DNA from: Petunia secreta
Taxonomy: Eukaryota; Streptophyta; Magnoliopsida; Solanales; Solanaceae
Reading direction: 5' to 3'
Assembly: GCA_029990175.1 (NCBI GenBank)
Contig: JARKIP010000038.1
Span: 22,637,501-22,701,500, forward strand
Length of the DNA stretch: 64,000 nucleotides
Under the pieces are notes generated by a model. The model did no database searches, was not told where the DNA came from, and saw nothing but the letters and a program-made list of their open reading frames with translations. A program made the position numbers and the translations under genes. Shown here piece after piece: positions 1 to 10,740 of this stretch. Numbering within the stretch: position 1 is the first letter of the stretch; each line of letters opens with the position of its first letter.

Positions 1-1015
1 TATAAAAATAAAATGTACCCGGTGACAAATTCTTGCTGAAAGGCTTTTTCTCTGTCCCCCTATTTTAGGTTTTATTTTCCCTTTGGATGTTTGCCTTGTT
101 AAGGATTTTATGAAATATCTTCGAAAGCATTGATCAGTATTTTCTTGTCCAAGTTTCATTCTGGTTGTCATTTTCTTCTTTCCCCGTTGGCATGCAAGGT
201 GATATGAAGAAATTATTATGAATTGACATCCCAATAATTGTCCTTGCATCCAACAGAACGGCCAGGAGCAGAGGCAAATTTATGTTTAACCTTGATATGT
301 TCGATCTTTAAGATTTATTATCGAACACATTTTCCTTTGGAATGTGGGTTAAAAATTTAAATATCTGTCAAAGTCTTCAGTAATTTATCAAGTTTATGTA
401 CTGATTGGATATACTGAATCCAATTAAACCATCGAGTATAGGCTATATCCGCCTCTGGCCAAGAGAGTATCACGAAGTGCCTATCTCTGTTATGACTTAT
501 GATCAATGGCCATTAGGGAGTGCCCTTAGCCAGAGATGGTGTCCACTCTGCTTTATTATTATGGTTAATTATGGGCGCTTTGTTGCCACAGAACATGCAT
601 ATATCTTCCTAAATGTCATATTCTAAGCTGTTGTTGTCCTATCCTTAAGACATTTAATTGCAACTCACCATGAGAAGGCAGGTTAAAATATTTGTGGCAA
701 ACATGAAAGAGTTGAAACAGAACTGAATTAGGAAAAACTATAGTATAAAGGAGACATCATGGTCTTTGGAGATATACTGAATCTGGAAAAAATAATATCA
801 GCGATCTTAGTGGGCCTCTTTAATAAAGAAATACTTTTCAAGTTCATTTTAGATTGCAAATGTTCGTATAGTTATAAGTACCTTTTTGCCAATAAATTTT
901 ATGACTAACAACTTATGAGAAGATGTTCATTCACTATATTTGATTAATTAGCACAAATTGAAAAATCTATAGACTTTAAGGACCTGTTTTATGCTCTTCC
1001 TTACGCACAGCTCCC
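1..1015. other. AT-rich DNA, nothing recognised
   Basis: I see no conserved coding segment, RNA gene or repeat in this kilobase on either strand. The longest open frame (405-626) has no recognisable domain and stops soon after. It could be intron or intergenic DNA of a gene lying to the left, which cannot be decided from this window. Confidence 0.4.
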
Positions 1016-1025
1016 AGTGATGCAT

Positions 1026-1706
1026 GGGGGTCGTTTGGTTCGTTTGGTTTGGGTATTAGCTATGCGGGTATTAGCTATGCGGGTATTAGTTATGCGCAGT
1101 GGCAGACTCAAGATTTTTGCTAAGGGGGTATCAAAATATAAATAAGTTAGCATATGAAACAAATTAAGGGGACTCAACACATAGTATATACACAAAAAAA
1201 AAAAATTACCCATCTACACAGTGTATTTTTTCCGCGAAGGGTTATCAATTGATACCCCTTCACTATAGGTAGGTCCGCCCATGATTATGTAGATATTATT
1301 TATGCGGGTATTAGCTATGCGGAGACTAAATAATATAAAGATTGTAATGTATGAAATATTTCTTATGGAACCATTGATATATCACAAAATTAAATACTTA
1401 TTTATTATTAAAAAAATATAAAAATAAACTTATCCTTATGAAGGCTAGTTTTGTCATTTTAGAATTTTAATACATGTATTGCTAATACCCACATTATTAT
1501 GCTACTTTCTACCCCGTCTAAAATAATACATAGATTTTCTCACTATTTAATACATATATTAAGAAAGATGCCCAAAAGCAAACCAAACATTGTACTACTT
1601 ATGCGAGTTTTTGTATATATACCAAATCAACAACCAAACAAAGTATTAATTAGTGTTGGATTTAATGCAGGTATTAACCCATTCCTTGACCAACCGAACG
1701 GTCCCC
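1026..1706. mobile_element. MITE-like element with inverted ends
   Basis: The left end (GGGGGTCGTTTGGTTCG) and the reverse complement of the right end (GGGGACCGTTCGGTTGG) match imperfectly. This is the GGGNNNGTTTGGTT type of end common among plant Harbinger and hAT MITEs. Inside the left end a 15-bp unit GGGTATTAGCTATGC occurs three times in tandem (1051-1095) and once more at 1306-1320. The right half has a matching reversed motif, GCTAATACCC, near 1480. No transposase is encoded. A clear target duplication was not found, so the superfamily is undecided. Confidence 0.55.
1097..1283. mobile_element. Nested short element with CAGTGGCAG ends
   Basis: A 187-bp block begins CAGTGGCAGACTCAAG and ends GGTCCGCCCATG. 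The ends are partly inverted copies of each other. The block splits the tandem repeat of the surrounding MITE-like element. The flanking 8 bp agree only partly (GTTATGCG and ATTATGTA). The internal text (a run ending in a GGGGGTATC-type motif, then GATACCCCTT before the right end) fits a small hAT-like non-autonomous element that I associate with solanaceous genomes. The family name is from memory and untested. Confidence 0.5.
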
Positions 1707-1942
1707 AAGTGATTAAATTCTATTTTGCCTTTTGCGCTTTTTCTTCCAACATAGAGATGTTATATCTCATGCATAGATCATAAAAAAGTTCTATTTCACC
1801 ACAGTTGCATCATACCAGTCATATGTTTGACCAATAAGTATGCAACACCTGCATAAATATTGCGAAAAACCTCCCATAACAATCAGGAAAAATGAAGTAG
1901 CGTCTTCCCTTTAATCGAATGTTGAAAGTTAAATTAAACAAT

Positions 1943-2026
1943 TGTTGGACATATAGATTGTCATGGTTCAGGGCCAAAGGAGAAATAGGCCAATGTACAA
2001 ATTTAATTATGTAAATGTAGCCCAAT
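1943..2026 (+). repeat. Copia LTR fragment, left piece
   Basis: The sequence starts TGTTGGACATATAG and matches the 3' LTR of the copia element at 49,688-49,786 over about 85 bp, including the shared stretch TGTAAATGTAGCCCAAT. The LINE at 2027-6868 inserted here. The LTR appears to resume at 6884 for a few dozen bases before the similarity fades. No copia coding sequence adjoins it, so it is a solo LTR or a broken one. Confidence 0.7.
2012..2026. repeat. LINE target-site duplication, left copy
   Basis: TAAATGTAGCCCAAT is identical to 6869-6883 and abuts the first base of the LINE. It also belongs to the interrupted copia LTR, because the same string occurs uninterrupted in the copia LTR near 49,760. 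Confidence 0.9.
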
Positions 2027-2210
2027 GTCTCGGCTATGTACGAGGTGCACGTTTAGCTCTGGGGCGCATGATTAGCAAGGACCGCTAACATACGCCATCC
2101 ATTGGAAAACGATGCCCTGACTACGACAAGCAACGGAGCAGCTACCATATAAATGAACCAATAGAACGTATAGTGACGCCGGAGATGGAATCCCAGAACA
2201 ACTTTGGCCA

Positions 2211-3352
2211 GTGCAACTGTTACAATGGATCCCGGGGATGGGTAATGCTCCAACAGTACTCCAAGCTCTGGTCACTGCACTCACAGAACAAAAACAGACG
2301 CCGACAGCTGAAGTTGCGATCACTGTAGTAGCTAGGAAACTAACCTACACAGCTAGATCCCAAAAATGGAAATCCAACGATGGCAGAAACACTACGAGGA
2401 AATAGAGCTAGACAACAAGGTATGCAACTTAATTTCTTCTCCCAGCGCTTAAAGATGGAGTGAAAGTGTCCAGACTAAACCCAATCGAACTAGAAGAACA
2501 TGTCAAAAAATGGAAATATGCCCTAATTGGATATATTATAGAAGGCAGCCCTAGCTTTAAGGATATGCTCAAATTCGTCTATGGAGTTTGAAATTCAGTC
2601 AATACTCCCACAGTATTCCTTCATGATGAGGGTTACTTCATATTCCATTTTAAATCAATGGAGGATAAGCACCAAATTTGCAAGATAGGCCATATACCTT
2701 TAATAGTCACCATGTGGTACTGAAAGAATGGTCGCTTGACTTTAAGATTCAGAATGAACCTATGACTGTGATTCCTCTATGGGTAACTTTGCCAGGATCG
2801 CCTTTACAATACTGGTCAAAGAAAAATCTGGGGAGAATAGCTAGCTTCCTTGGAAATCCAGTCTGTACTGATAAACTTACTTGTCAGGGAGAAAGGGTAT
2901 CCTATGCTAGGATACTTGTGGAGATGGATATCACACAACCCATGCCAGAACACATGATTATTGAAAAGCCGGATAGAACTGCAATGGAACAAATGGTACT
3001 GTATGAGTGGAAGTCCTAATTCTGTCAAAGCTGTAAGCACTTTGGGCTTGTGGCTGTTGAATGCAATCCTCAAGGGTGCCTTGAAAATGCACAACCTGCA
3101 CCCAAAAAAACCAAATAGGAGGAGGAAGAAGAAGAAGAAAGCAGTAGCAGAAGGTGAACCTAAGGATGTCGATGCAAAAGAAGATGATGTTGAAAGCATT
3201 AATGCCTTGATCAAGGGAAAGCAAAAAATGATCAATCAAAGAAAAGATAAAATCCAGCAAATGCAACAAGTTCAAGAGGAGCTGACCTCCAGAAATTACT
3301 TCGCACCTTTGCAGATAAAAGGTAATGAAGAAACTCCTAATCATATAACTGA
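2211..3352 (+). pseudogene. LINE ORF1 remnant (DUF4283-like nucleic-acid binding)
   Basis: The plant L1 ORF1 protein packages element RNA. The readable parts are a leader (2211-2405), a central block around 2480-3015 that matches the DUF4283 type in order and spacing (HDEGYFIFHF, then FNSHHVVLKEW, then PMTVIPLWVTLPG), and a zinc-knuckle region after LYEWKS near 3010 that changes frame (FCQSCKHFG). A lysine-rich tail (NRRRKKKKK) and a coiled segment follow, ending at about 3352. At least two in-frame stops (near 2405 and 2590) and one frame change make it a pseudogene. The assignment rests on motif order only. Confidence 0.7.
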
Positions 3353-3423
3353 TTGACACATAACCACATCGAGAGAAGGAAGACATCAGACAATGGGTCA
3401 GGCCCCAAGAACTCTCAACCTCC

Positions 3424-6400
3424 ATGATCCTTACCACATGGAACATTAAAGGGCTAAATAAAGCCTTCAAGCAGAGGGAGTTAAAGAGTTTTCTTAAGGA
3501 GAATAAAATTTATTTACTTGGATGTTTTGAAACCAAAATAAAACAGCATAAAGCTCAGAAAATCCAAAAAAGCTGGGAGCAGACTGGAAATGTCTTACTA
3601 ACTACAGTCATTTCCCAAAAGGTACGATCTGGATCATGTGGAAACATACTAATGTGGTGGTCACTCTATTGGATTCTTCAGATCAAACAATGCATTGTTA
3701 TGTATCAGACAAGAATTCAAAATTTGAGAGTCATATCACATTTGTGTATGGCCTACACATAAATGCAGACATGATGACTTTATGGGCACAACTTTGAATA
3801 ATACATAGTACTATCACTGGCCCTTGGTTGATTATAGGTGACTTTGATACTATTTTGACAGTTGATGATAGACTAAACGGAATTCCTGTTCATCCAGTAG
3901 AGGTGAGGGACTTTCATCTAGTGTGTAGATGACCTGGGAATGGGTGTATTGACTAGAAGAGGTTGTTACTACTCCTGGTGCAACAAAAGAGAAATAGAGG
4001 AAATAATATATAGCACAATTAACTGGGCACTTGGAAATGCTAGTTGGTTCCAGACTCACACTAGCCTTGAAGTAATCTATATGTTACCTGGATGCTCAGA
4101 TCATTCTATAATAATGATAGACACAAAAACTGCTAGAGCAGCATGCAAGAAACCTTTTAGATTGTTAGTAGTTTTGTTGGAGCAAGAGGAATTCAGGGAG
4201 CTTGTCAAGAATATGTGGGATCAATCTATACAAGGTCATACTATTTATAAAGTACAGAGGAAATTAAAGCTGCTGGAGGAGCACACAAAGGGTATGCAAA
4301 GAAAATTCTCATTAGTTGAGTGTACTCTCAAGAGGCTGAAGGAGGAGTTAGCAAAGGCTCAGGCTAGCCTGAATGAAAACATGTTCAACCCACCGTTGAT
4401 AGTTGCTGAGTAGATTACAAGAATGGAACTTGAAAAGTGGGATCTCATATAGGAAAAGATCCTCAAGCAGAAGTCAAGGGCTATATAGATCAGATATGGA
4501 GATCTCAATACGAAATACTTCCATGCCTGCCTAAAAGCAAGACAAGCCAGAAACAAAATCAATTGTATCTACAATGAGCTTAGTGTTAAACTAACAGATC
4601 TAGTGCATATTCAGAATGAATTCAAGGATTTCTTTCAACAGCTGTTGGGAGAGTTAGCACATATATTACCCTGACGTAATACAGAAACAGTGAGGACTAG
4701 CCCATGCCTAACTCTGGCTCAGAAACAACTTATTATGACACATGTGACAAGGAAAGATATAATCAAAGCAGTGCAAGCACTACCTACAAATAAGGTACCA
4801 TATATTGATGGGTACTCAACTGAATTTTTTAAAACCTACTGGCGTATAGTGGGTGATGAGGTGACAGAAGCAGTTCTTCAGTTCTTTGATACTGGTAAAT
4901 TACTGAAGGAGGTGCATTGTACCACTATAACACTGGTACCAAAAGTTAAAAATCCTGCATATGTGAAAGAGTTCAGACCTATTGCATGCTGTTCTACAAT
5001 GTATAAAATAATAGCTTAGATCTTAACGGCTATGCTTAAGAAGCTAGTTGTTGACTCTCTAGTTAGCCTATCCAAGTCAACCTTCATAGAGGGTAGGAAT
5101 ATTTTGGATTATGTCATCATAACTCATTAATTGATCAAGGGATACTCCCAGAAGAATGTATCTCCACGTTGTGTGATCAAAATTGACATTGGAAAAGCTT
5201 ATGATTCAGTGGAGTGGGAATTCTTGGAGATGATGCTCCTAGAACTTGGCTTCCCAGCTAGGTTTGTTCAACTCATAATGGTATGTGTTGCTACAGTGAG
5301 TTAGTTTTTGCTCATCAATGGACCCTTAGATTTCTAGAAAAAAAAAAGGACTAAGACATGGAGATCCCATGTCACCATACATGTTTGTCCTAGTGATGGA
5401 ATACCTGAATAGATCCCTAGCCAAACTGCAAGCAAATCCATATTTCAATTTCCATCCTAAATGTGCAAAGCCTGGACTAGTGAACATATGCTTTGCTGAT
5501 GATTTGCTCCTCTACTACAGAGCTGACAGAATTTCGATACAGCTTATGATGGCCTACTTTGAACACTTCTCTAATGTGTTTGGTCTCAAAGCTAACATGG
5601 AGAAAATTTCACTATATGTAGCTAGGGTATTAAAGGAATTTAGACATTAGCTCTTGACTGAGATGCATTTTGCAGAAGGTACAATGCCCTTCAATGCAGA
5701 AGGTACAATGCCCTCTAATGTGCAATGCCCTTCAAATATCTGGGAGTCCCCCTATCATCCAGGAAGCTAACAATGCCTTTAGTGGATAAGATGATAGCTA
5801 GGGTGAAGTGATGGACAACTAAATTTCTCTCATACTCAGGGAGAGTGCAGCTGATCAAGAGTGTATTATTTCAGATCCAAACTTACTGGGCACAGGTATT
5901 TGTTCTCCTAAAAAAGTGATTCACATGGTGACTGGGATCTGCAAGAGCTTCCTATGGCATGGCACCAATGAACTCACTAGGAAAGCTTTAGTGGCATGGG
6001 ACAAGATCTGTCAAGCAAAATTCACATGAGGGCTAAATATCGTAGATCTCTATGTCTGGAACAAAACAGCTATATGTAAGCTGCTATGGGCACTAGAGGA
6101 AAAAAGGACAAGCTCTGGGTTAAATGGATTCATAATATAACCCAGAGCAATAACTTGTTGTGATTCCCCAATATCCTAAAGTAAGCTGGAAGACACTGGT
6201 CATGGTAAGAGGCCTAATTCCAAAGCACCAGTTCATTCTAATGGCTTGCACTGTAGAAAAGGCTTAATACAGTAGATAGATTGGCCAAATAGGGTATTCA
6301 GGTGAAAATGGAGTGCGTGCAATGCACATCTAGTCAAGATGAGGATCATAATCACCTGTTCTTTGATTGCTCTTACTTTAAAAGTGTTTGGATGACTCTT

Positions 6401-6505
6401 CTCCAATGTCTAGGATGGAAGAAGCAATTATCTAGCTGGGATAATGAAGTAAGCTGGCTAACAAAAATAATTAACAATCGCAATGCACAAAACAATATGC
6501 TTTGA
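3424..6505 (+). pseudogene. LINE ORF2 remnant: endonuclease and reverse transcriptase
   Basis: ORF2 of plant L1 elements nicks the target and reverse-transcribes the RNA. The endonuclease begins at 3424 with TTWNIKGLN and continues with CFETKIK, then a GDFDTILT-type motif near 3838 and GCSDHSIIM near 4090. The reverse transcriptase follows: VPYIDGYSTEFFK near 4795, TLVPKVKNP and EFRPIACC near 4930-4990, a catalytic-core motif ICFADDLLLYYR near 5490, and a zinc-finger (zf-RVT) region with HLFFDCSYFKSVW at 6350-6400. Stops at 3760, 4411, 5017 and 5648 and several shifts inactivate it. A C-terminal RNase H is not visible. Confidence 0.85.
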
Positions 6506-6868
6506 TTCATCTTTGCAGCAGCAATATACCATGTGTGGACATAAAGAAATACAAGAAGGTTTCAACAACAATGCATGATGAGTCAAGTTCTAGTGAAGGA
6601 AATCATTTTGCAGCTGCACATAGCAGGACAATACCAAGCTCACTAGAAGTCTGTGTTAGATAGGCTGAATTTTTTTCCTGTTGGCTAGTTACCTAGTTGT
6701 TCTAATGTATTCAAGTTTTACTATATTTAGAGTTGATATCTTAGTATAGTATTAGAGTATTAGAAAGGTTATAACAGTCTGAGATCCTACTCTAAAGTCC
6801 AAAGAGTAGGTGGTTGTACAGAGAAATTGGTTGAATACAAAAAAATTTTGTTTTACCAAAAAAAAAAA

Positions 6869-6883
6869 TAAATGTAGCCCAAT
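6869..6883. repeat. LINE target-site duplication, right copy
   Basis: This is the second copy of TAAATGTAGCCCAAT, directly after the A-rich tail of the LINE. Confidence 0.9.
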
Positions 6884-7374
6884 ATAATAGTTAAGTAGAT
6901 GGTTAGCTTAGAGTGTCTATATATATAAAACTGTGTTTGTTTGCACAAATTACTACATTTAATAATTATTTGTAACTACTTATACATAATCATTTTAATT
7001 TGATCACAATTGCTTTATTATGTACATTTTTCTATATATTTATTTATTTCACTTTTAGTTAAAATATTAGTCCAGTTAGAGAATACCCCGTCTAAATTGT
7101 ATTCATGATATACCACCTATTTTTTCTATTTTATTTTATATTTTTTCTATTTCATGATTTTTAACATATTCATTCCAACATAAATTTTCAAAATTCCCTT
7201 TTGAACCTAGACTAGATATCTAACCAAATACATTCCGTATATCTTGAATTTAATTATATTTTCCTTTCTCATATTTCAAATAAAACTCCAAAATGTCTTT
7301 TTCCTTCTACGCATGGAGGTCCCTAACGTTTAAATTTTCCTTCTCCCCTAATTCCGGTCTGATTCACACTCCCA
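6884..7374. other. AT-rich spacer, possibly the rest of the split copia LTR
   Basis: The first few dozen bases look like the continuation of the split copia LTR and include a TATA-like run (CTATATATATAAAAC near 6917). The remainder is very AT-rich and shows no coding signal. Confidence 0.4.
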
Positions 7375-8114
7375 ATTTTTGGCAAAAGATCTGCTTGGCT
7401 CCCTTCAATTATGTTCATCCAACTCTTTCATTGATGACAGCTTTGTTAAGGAAACTGGAAAAGCAGAGATAGGTATATTGGTGAGAGATGACCAAGGCAG
7501 TTTAATCATGGCCTGCTCTGCATCTATCAAGTGCAACAATAACTTGGAAGGTGAAACAATGGCAGCAATATATGGAATACAATGGTGCTCCCAAAACGGT
7601 TTTACCAATTTTATTCTTGGGACAGATTCTTTGATAGTCAAGAATATGGTGGATGAAAAAGCTAAGGATAATCTCAAGATTAAGCATTTAATAAATGAGA
7701 TTAAACAAGGTATAGCAAATGCACATGGAAGTATAGTTCACTGCTTTAGAGAGGCCAATCAAGTCGCTGACTCTTTGGCAAAGCAGGTCACACTCCAAGA
7801 TATGCCACTTTTGATCTCCAGCTTCAACAATCTGCCTGCATCTGCTAAAGGTCCATACCAACTGGATAAGTGGCAATTTCCTACTCTTAGAATTAGATAT
7901 GATAGTGCTAACTTTTTTGTAAGTTGATTAAGATTAGAAAGGTGTGGATGATGAATGTATAGAGCATTATCCACCACCTTTTCTATTTGCTCTTATAAGT
8001 CTTATGATCTGTAAAAGAGGTCAGACCTAGTCCCCCTCGTATTTGCTATCTATACAAGCGTGCCCAGGCTCATTGGCCTAGTTAAGATTATAAAAAAACA
8101 AAAAAAAAAAAAAA
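7375..8114 (+). mobile_element. 3' fragment of an L1-type LINE (RNase H end)
   Basis: This is a 5'-truncated LINE. The frame 7379-7927 (about 182 residues, no true ATG at its start) is an RNase H domain of the RVT_3 type. It has EIGILVRDDQGSLIMA near the start, a NLEGETMAAIYG glutamate motif, FILGTDSLIVKNM with the next acidic residue, and FREANQVADSLAKQ at the end. A short 3' UTR and a poly-A run (8092-8114) follow. Nothing of the reverse transcriptase is present, so reverse transcription probably stopped early. I could not find a convincing target duplication. Confidence 0.8.
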
Positions 8115-8261
8115 CTCCTTCCTTGAGACCTTGAATAAAATTCTGATTTTGGAAAAAGGGGTAGGGAATTCCTTGATTTAGTCTCAAATTACGACTGACT
8201 CAATTTGATTCATAATTCCTTTATATACAACTTATCAGAGTGACTAGGCCATCATCACCAA

Positions 8262-8918
8262 TGTATTGGGTTAAATCCGTCGTCACCAAAGTTGGTGACT
8301 AAGCATCCACGTAGGACGACGTATAGACGACACGTGACTATGAATGGGCATAAAGGCAACGGATAGAATCGAAGATGGACAACTATAACGGACAGATGAA
8401 CAGTCACCACGGCCAGAATAGTCGCAACTCGTCATAAAGCCAATTCAAAATAGAAGTCTTATCCTTCAGCAACGTAACTGCTCGATTAAGGAGTTACAAC
8501 TGCTCGTGAACGAACGCTTAGTTATCTATATAATGTAATTTAAGTCACAAGCATTGTATCTAATTCTTCTCTGAAGATACATCTGTATTCCAACTATTAA
8601 TTAATACCCGACTCTTTACCTTCTGTCAATATTTACTACTACTGCTCGCAATCAAGTGATCTCATTTATTGTTCTGCTGCTTAAATATCATAAAGAGTAC
8701 AAGGAAGGAAGTTTGATCAAGTCTATACGGCCTGAACACGGTTCTTTTTATTTAAATCTTCATTTATTATATCGCATTAATCGTGTCTTTATTTCTTTAC
8801 ATTTACTATGGTCATTTATATCTTTTCACATTAGGCATTTAATCTTGATTATTGATCGTGACTCCGCTTTATAAATTTAATTGTGACTTAACCTAATAAA
8901 CGAAATTACGGTTAAACA
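8262..8918 (+). repeat. 5' LTR of the Tat-type gypsy element
   Basis: The LTR begins TGTATTGGG and ends GGTTAAACA. It matches 19174-19830 base for base in length (657 bp), with about six substitutions seen by eye (for example ATCCGTCG versus ATCTGTCG near the start). A TATA-like CTATATAATG lies near 8526. The preceding ACCAA is the target duplication. Confidence 0.95.
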
Positions 8919-8920
8919 AT

Positions 8921-8940
8921 TTGGCGACCACAGTGGGAGC
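8921..8940 (+). promoter_or_regulatory. Primer-binding site
   Basis: The stretch TTGGCGACCACAGTGGGAG starts two bases after the 5' LTR, where the tRNA primer for minus-strand synthesis anneals. I did not assign the tRNA with confidence. Confidence 0.6.
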
Positions 8941-8964
8941 CGGTCAATAACTTCCGTAGGTTAA

Positions 8965-10740
8965 TTGCTTATCGTATTTTATTCTTTATTCGCTTTCTTC
9001 TTGCTCGTTGGCTCTCCTCGTTTTCTTTTTGTCAAAATATCAGATAACAACTCACACAACAGCGCTCCCGTTGACGGGCAACAAGACCTTAACGCTGCGG
9101 AACAAATAGACTTGAATCTGGCCGGGGACGAGCAGCAAGATGTTATTCCTGCAGACGACGACGTAATCTCCATTGCAGAGGACGAGAACGTGCTCCCAGC
9201 AGAACAGGAAAACGAGCACAGCCAGCAGGGTAGCAGAAATAGCTGCCCTCCTGGCCGTGGAAACTTCGATCAAGGGCCTGGAGGACCTAGAAGACCCAAT
9301 GGTCCTGGGAATTCGAGGAATTCTCAAGACGCTGTCCTTGAATTCATACGGCAACAGGCTGAAGTCAACAGGCAAATACGGGAAGCTATCGACGGCCTAC
9401 GAGGACAAACCCTGCCAAACGCAGGAAATCCACCCATTGGACGTCCAAGGGATGCTTCACCGTCCCATGCCTCGAGACGCGCTGAAAATCAGAATGCAGG
9501 ATCAGCGGTGCCAACGGAAATGAGCGAGGTCATGGAAGCCCTCACCAGGCAGTTCAAAGAGAGCCAGGAGGCCCTACAGCGCTCTCTTCATGAGAGGATT
9601 GATCAGATCCCTGGCGCACCACCCACTTTGAAGAAAGTTGACGTTAAACTGTATACTCAAAGGCCTTGGAAGAAAGAAGCAGCACCAAAGGCAATACCCA
9701 AAACATTCAAAATGCCAAACATACCAAGATACCGGGGAACAACTGACCCCAACGACCACTTGATGATGTTTAGCAATTTCATAAAGGCAAGCGATCTCAC
9801 CGACGAGGAGATCGAGTCAGTATAATTGAAGAAGTTCGTAGAAACCTTGGCAGATGGCGCTCTACGATGGTATTCAATGCTGCCACCAAATTCAATAGGA
9901 TCTTTTGCCGAGATGGCGGAGTTATTTGTCAAAGCACACACAGGCGCTTAGAAAACAGAAACAAGAGTTGAAGACATCTTTGAAATCAAACAACTGCCCG
10001 GGGAGTCTCTCCGGAAGTATGTGGATCGCTTTCAGCGTGAACGTATGTTGCTACCCAAAGTTCCAGATCGATGGGCGGCTATTGCATTCACTAACAGCTT
10101 GGACGTCAAAAGTTCTGAAGCGACCAGACGATTGTATGAATCCCTGCGAGAATATCCTGCAGCAAACTGGTCGGATGTCTACAATCGTTATAATTCAAAG
10201 GTACGTATAGACGAAGATAAATTGATTGGCACAGGTGCCCGGGGACGGAGCCAAACTCGCACCAATGGCGCTGGGGGAAAGATCGAGACAGATAAACCAG
10301 ACGCACGGCACGAGCCATATCCCAATCGGTCGCGTAACAACTCAAATGGACGTGGTCGTAACAACAAAGACCTTGCAAGGGGCAATGATTCCGCTTCAAC
10401 TTCTAGTGAACTTCCAACCCTGCCCGTTTTCAATATTGGGGCAGTTGAACTCGTAGCAGTGCTTGAGGGGATGAGCGAAAAGGTCAAATGGCCTAAGGAT
10501 ATGAAGGGTGACCCCAACAAGCGCAACAAAAACTTGTGGTGCGAATTCCATCGCGATCACGGCCACACAACGGATGACTGCAAGGCTCTAAGGTACGAGG
10601 TCGCTAACTTATTGAAACAGGGCTATCTCAAGGAGTACTTGACAGAAAAAGGAAAACAAACTCACGCAAAGGCCCAGCAAAATAAATCAGAACCTCCCCG
10701 AGCATCATCTCCAAAAATGACAGTCAACGTCATCTCTGGT
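8965..10740 (+). pseudogene. gag: gag of the Tat-type gypsy element
   Basis: Gag forms the particle around the element RNA. The frame is open from about 8965 but has no ATG there: it opens on TTG, and the first in-frame ATG lies near 9520. An acidic, low-complexity N-terminus comes first. The capsid domain follows at about 9700-10200 (MPNIPRYRGTTDPNDHLMMF, then LADGALRWYSMLP, then LRKYVDRFQRE). A basic linker and a knuckle-like motif CEFHRDHGHTTDDC (near 10540) come next. In-frame stops lie at 9823 (TAA) and 9949 (TAG), with no frameshift. The frame continues without a break into protease and pol, so gag and pol were one polyprotein. Confidence 0.88.

Larger units (their letters stand above)
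2027..6868 (+). mobile_element. L1-type LINE, decayed, with TSD
   Basis: This non-LTR retrotransposon is bounded by a perfect 15-bp target duplication, TAAATGTAGCCCAAT, at 2012-2026 and 6869-6883. It ends in an A-rich tail (6858-6868). It carries an ORF1 remnant followed by an ORF2 remnant with endonuclease, reverse transcriptase and a zinc-finger region. All frames are cut by stops and shifts, so it is dead. The insertion split a copia LTR, which dates it after that LTR. Confidence 0.9.

Noticed and set aside
405..626. 73-codon open frame as a small gene
   Set aside because: No domain, no promoter or splice context, and unremarkable length for AT-rich DNA.
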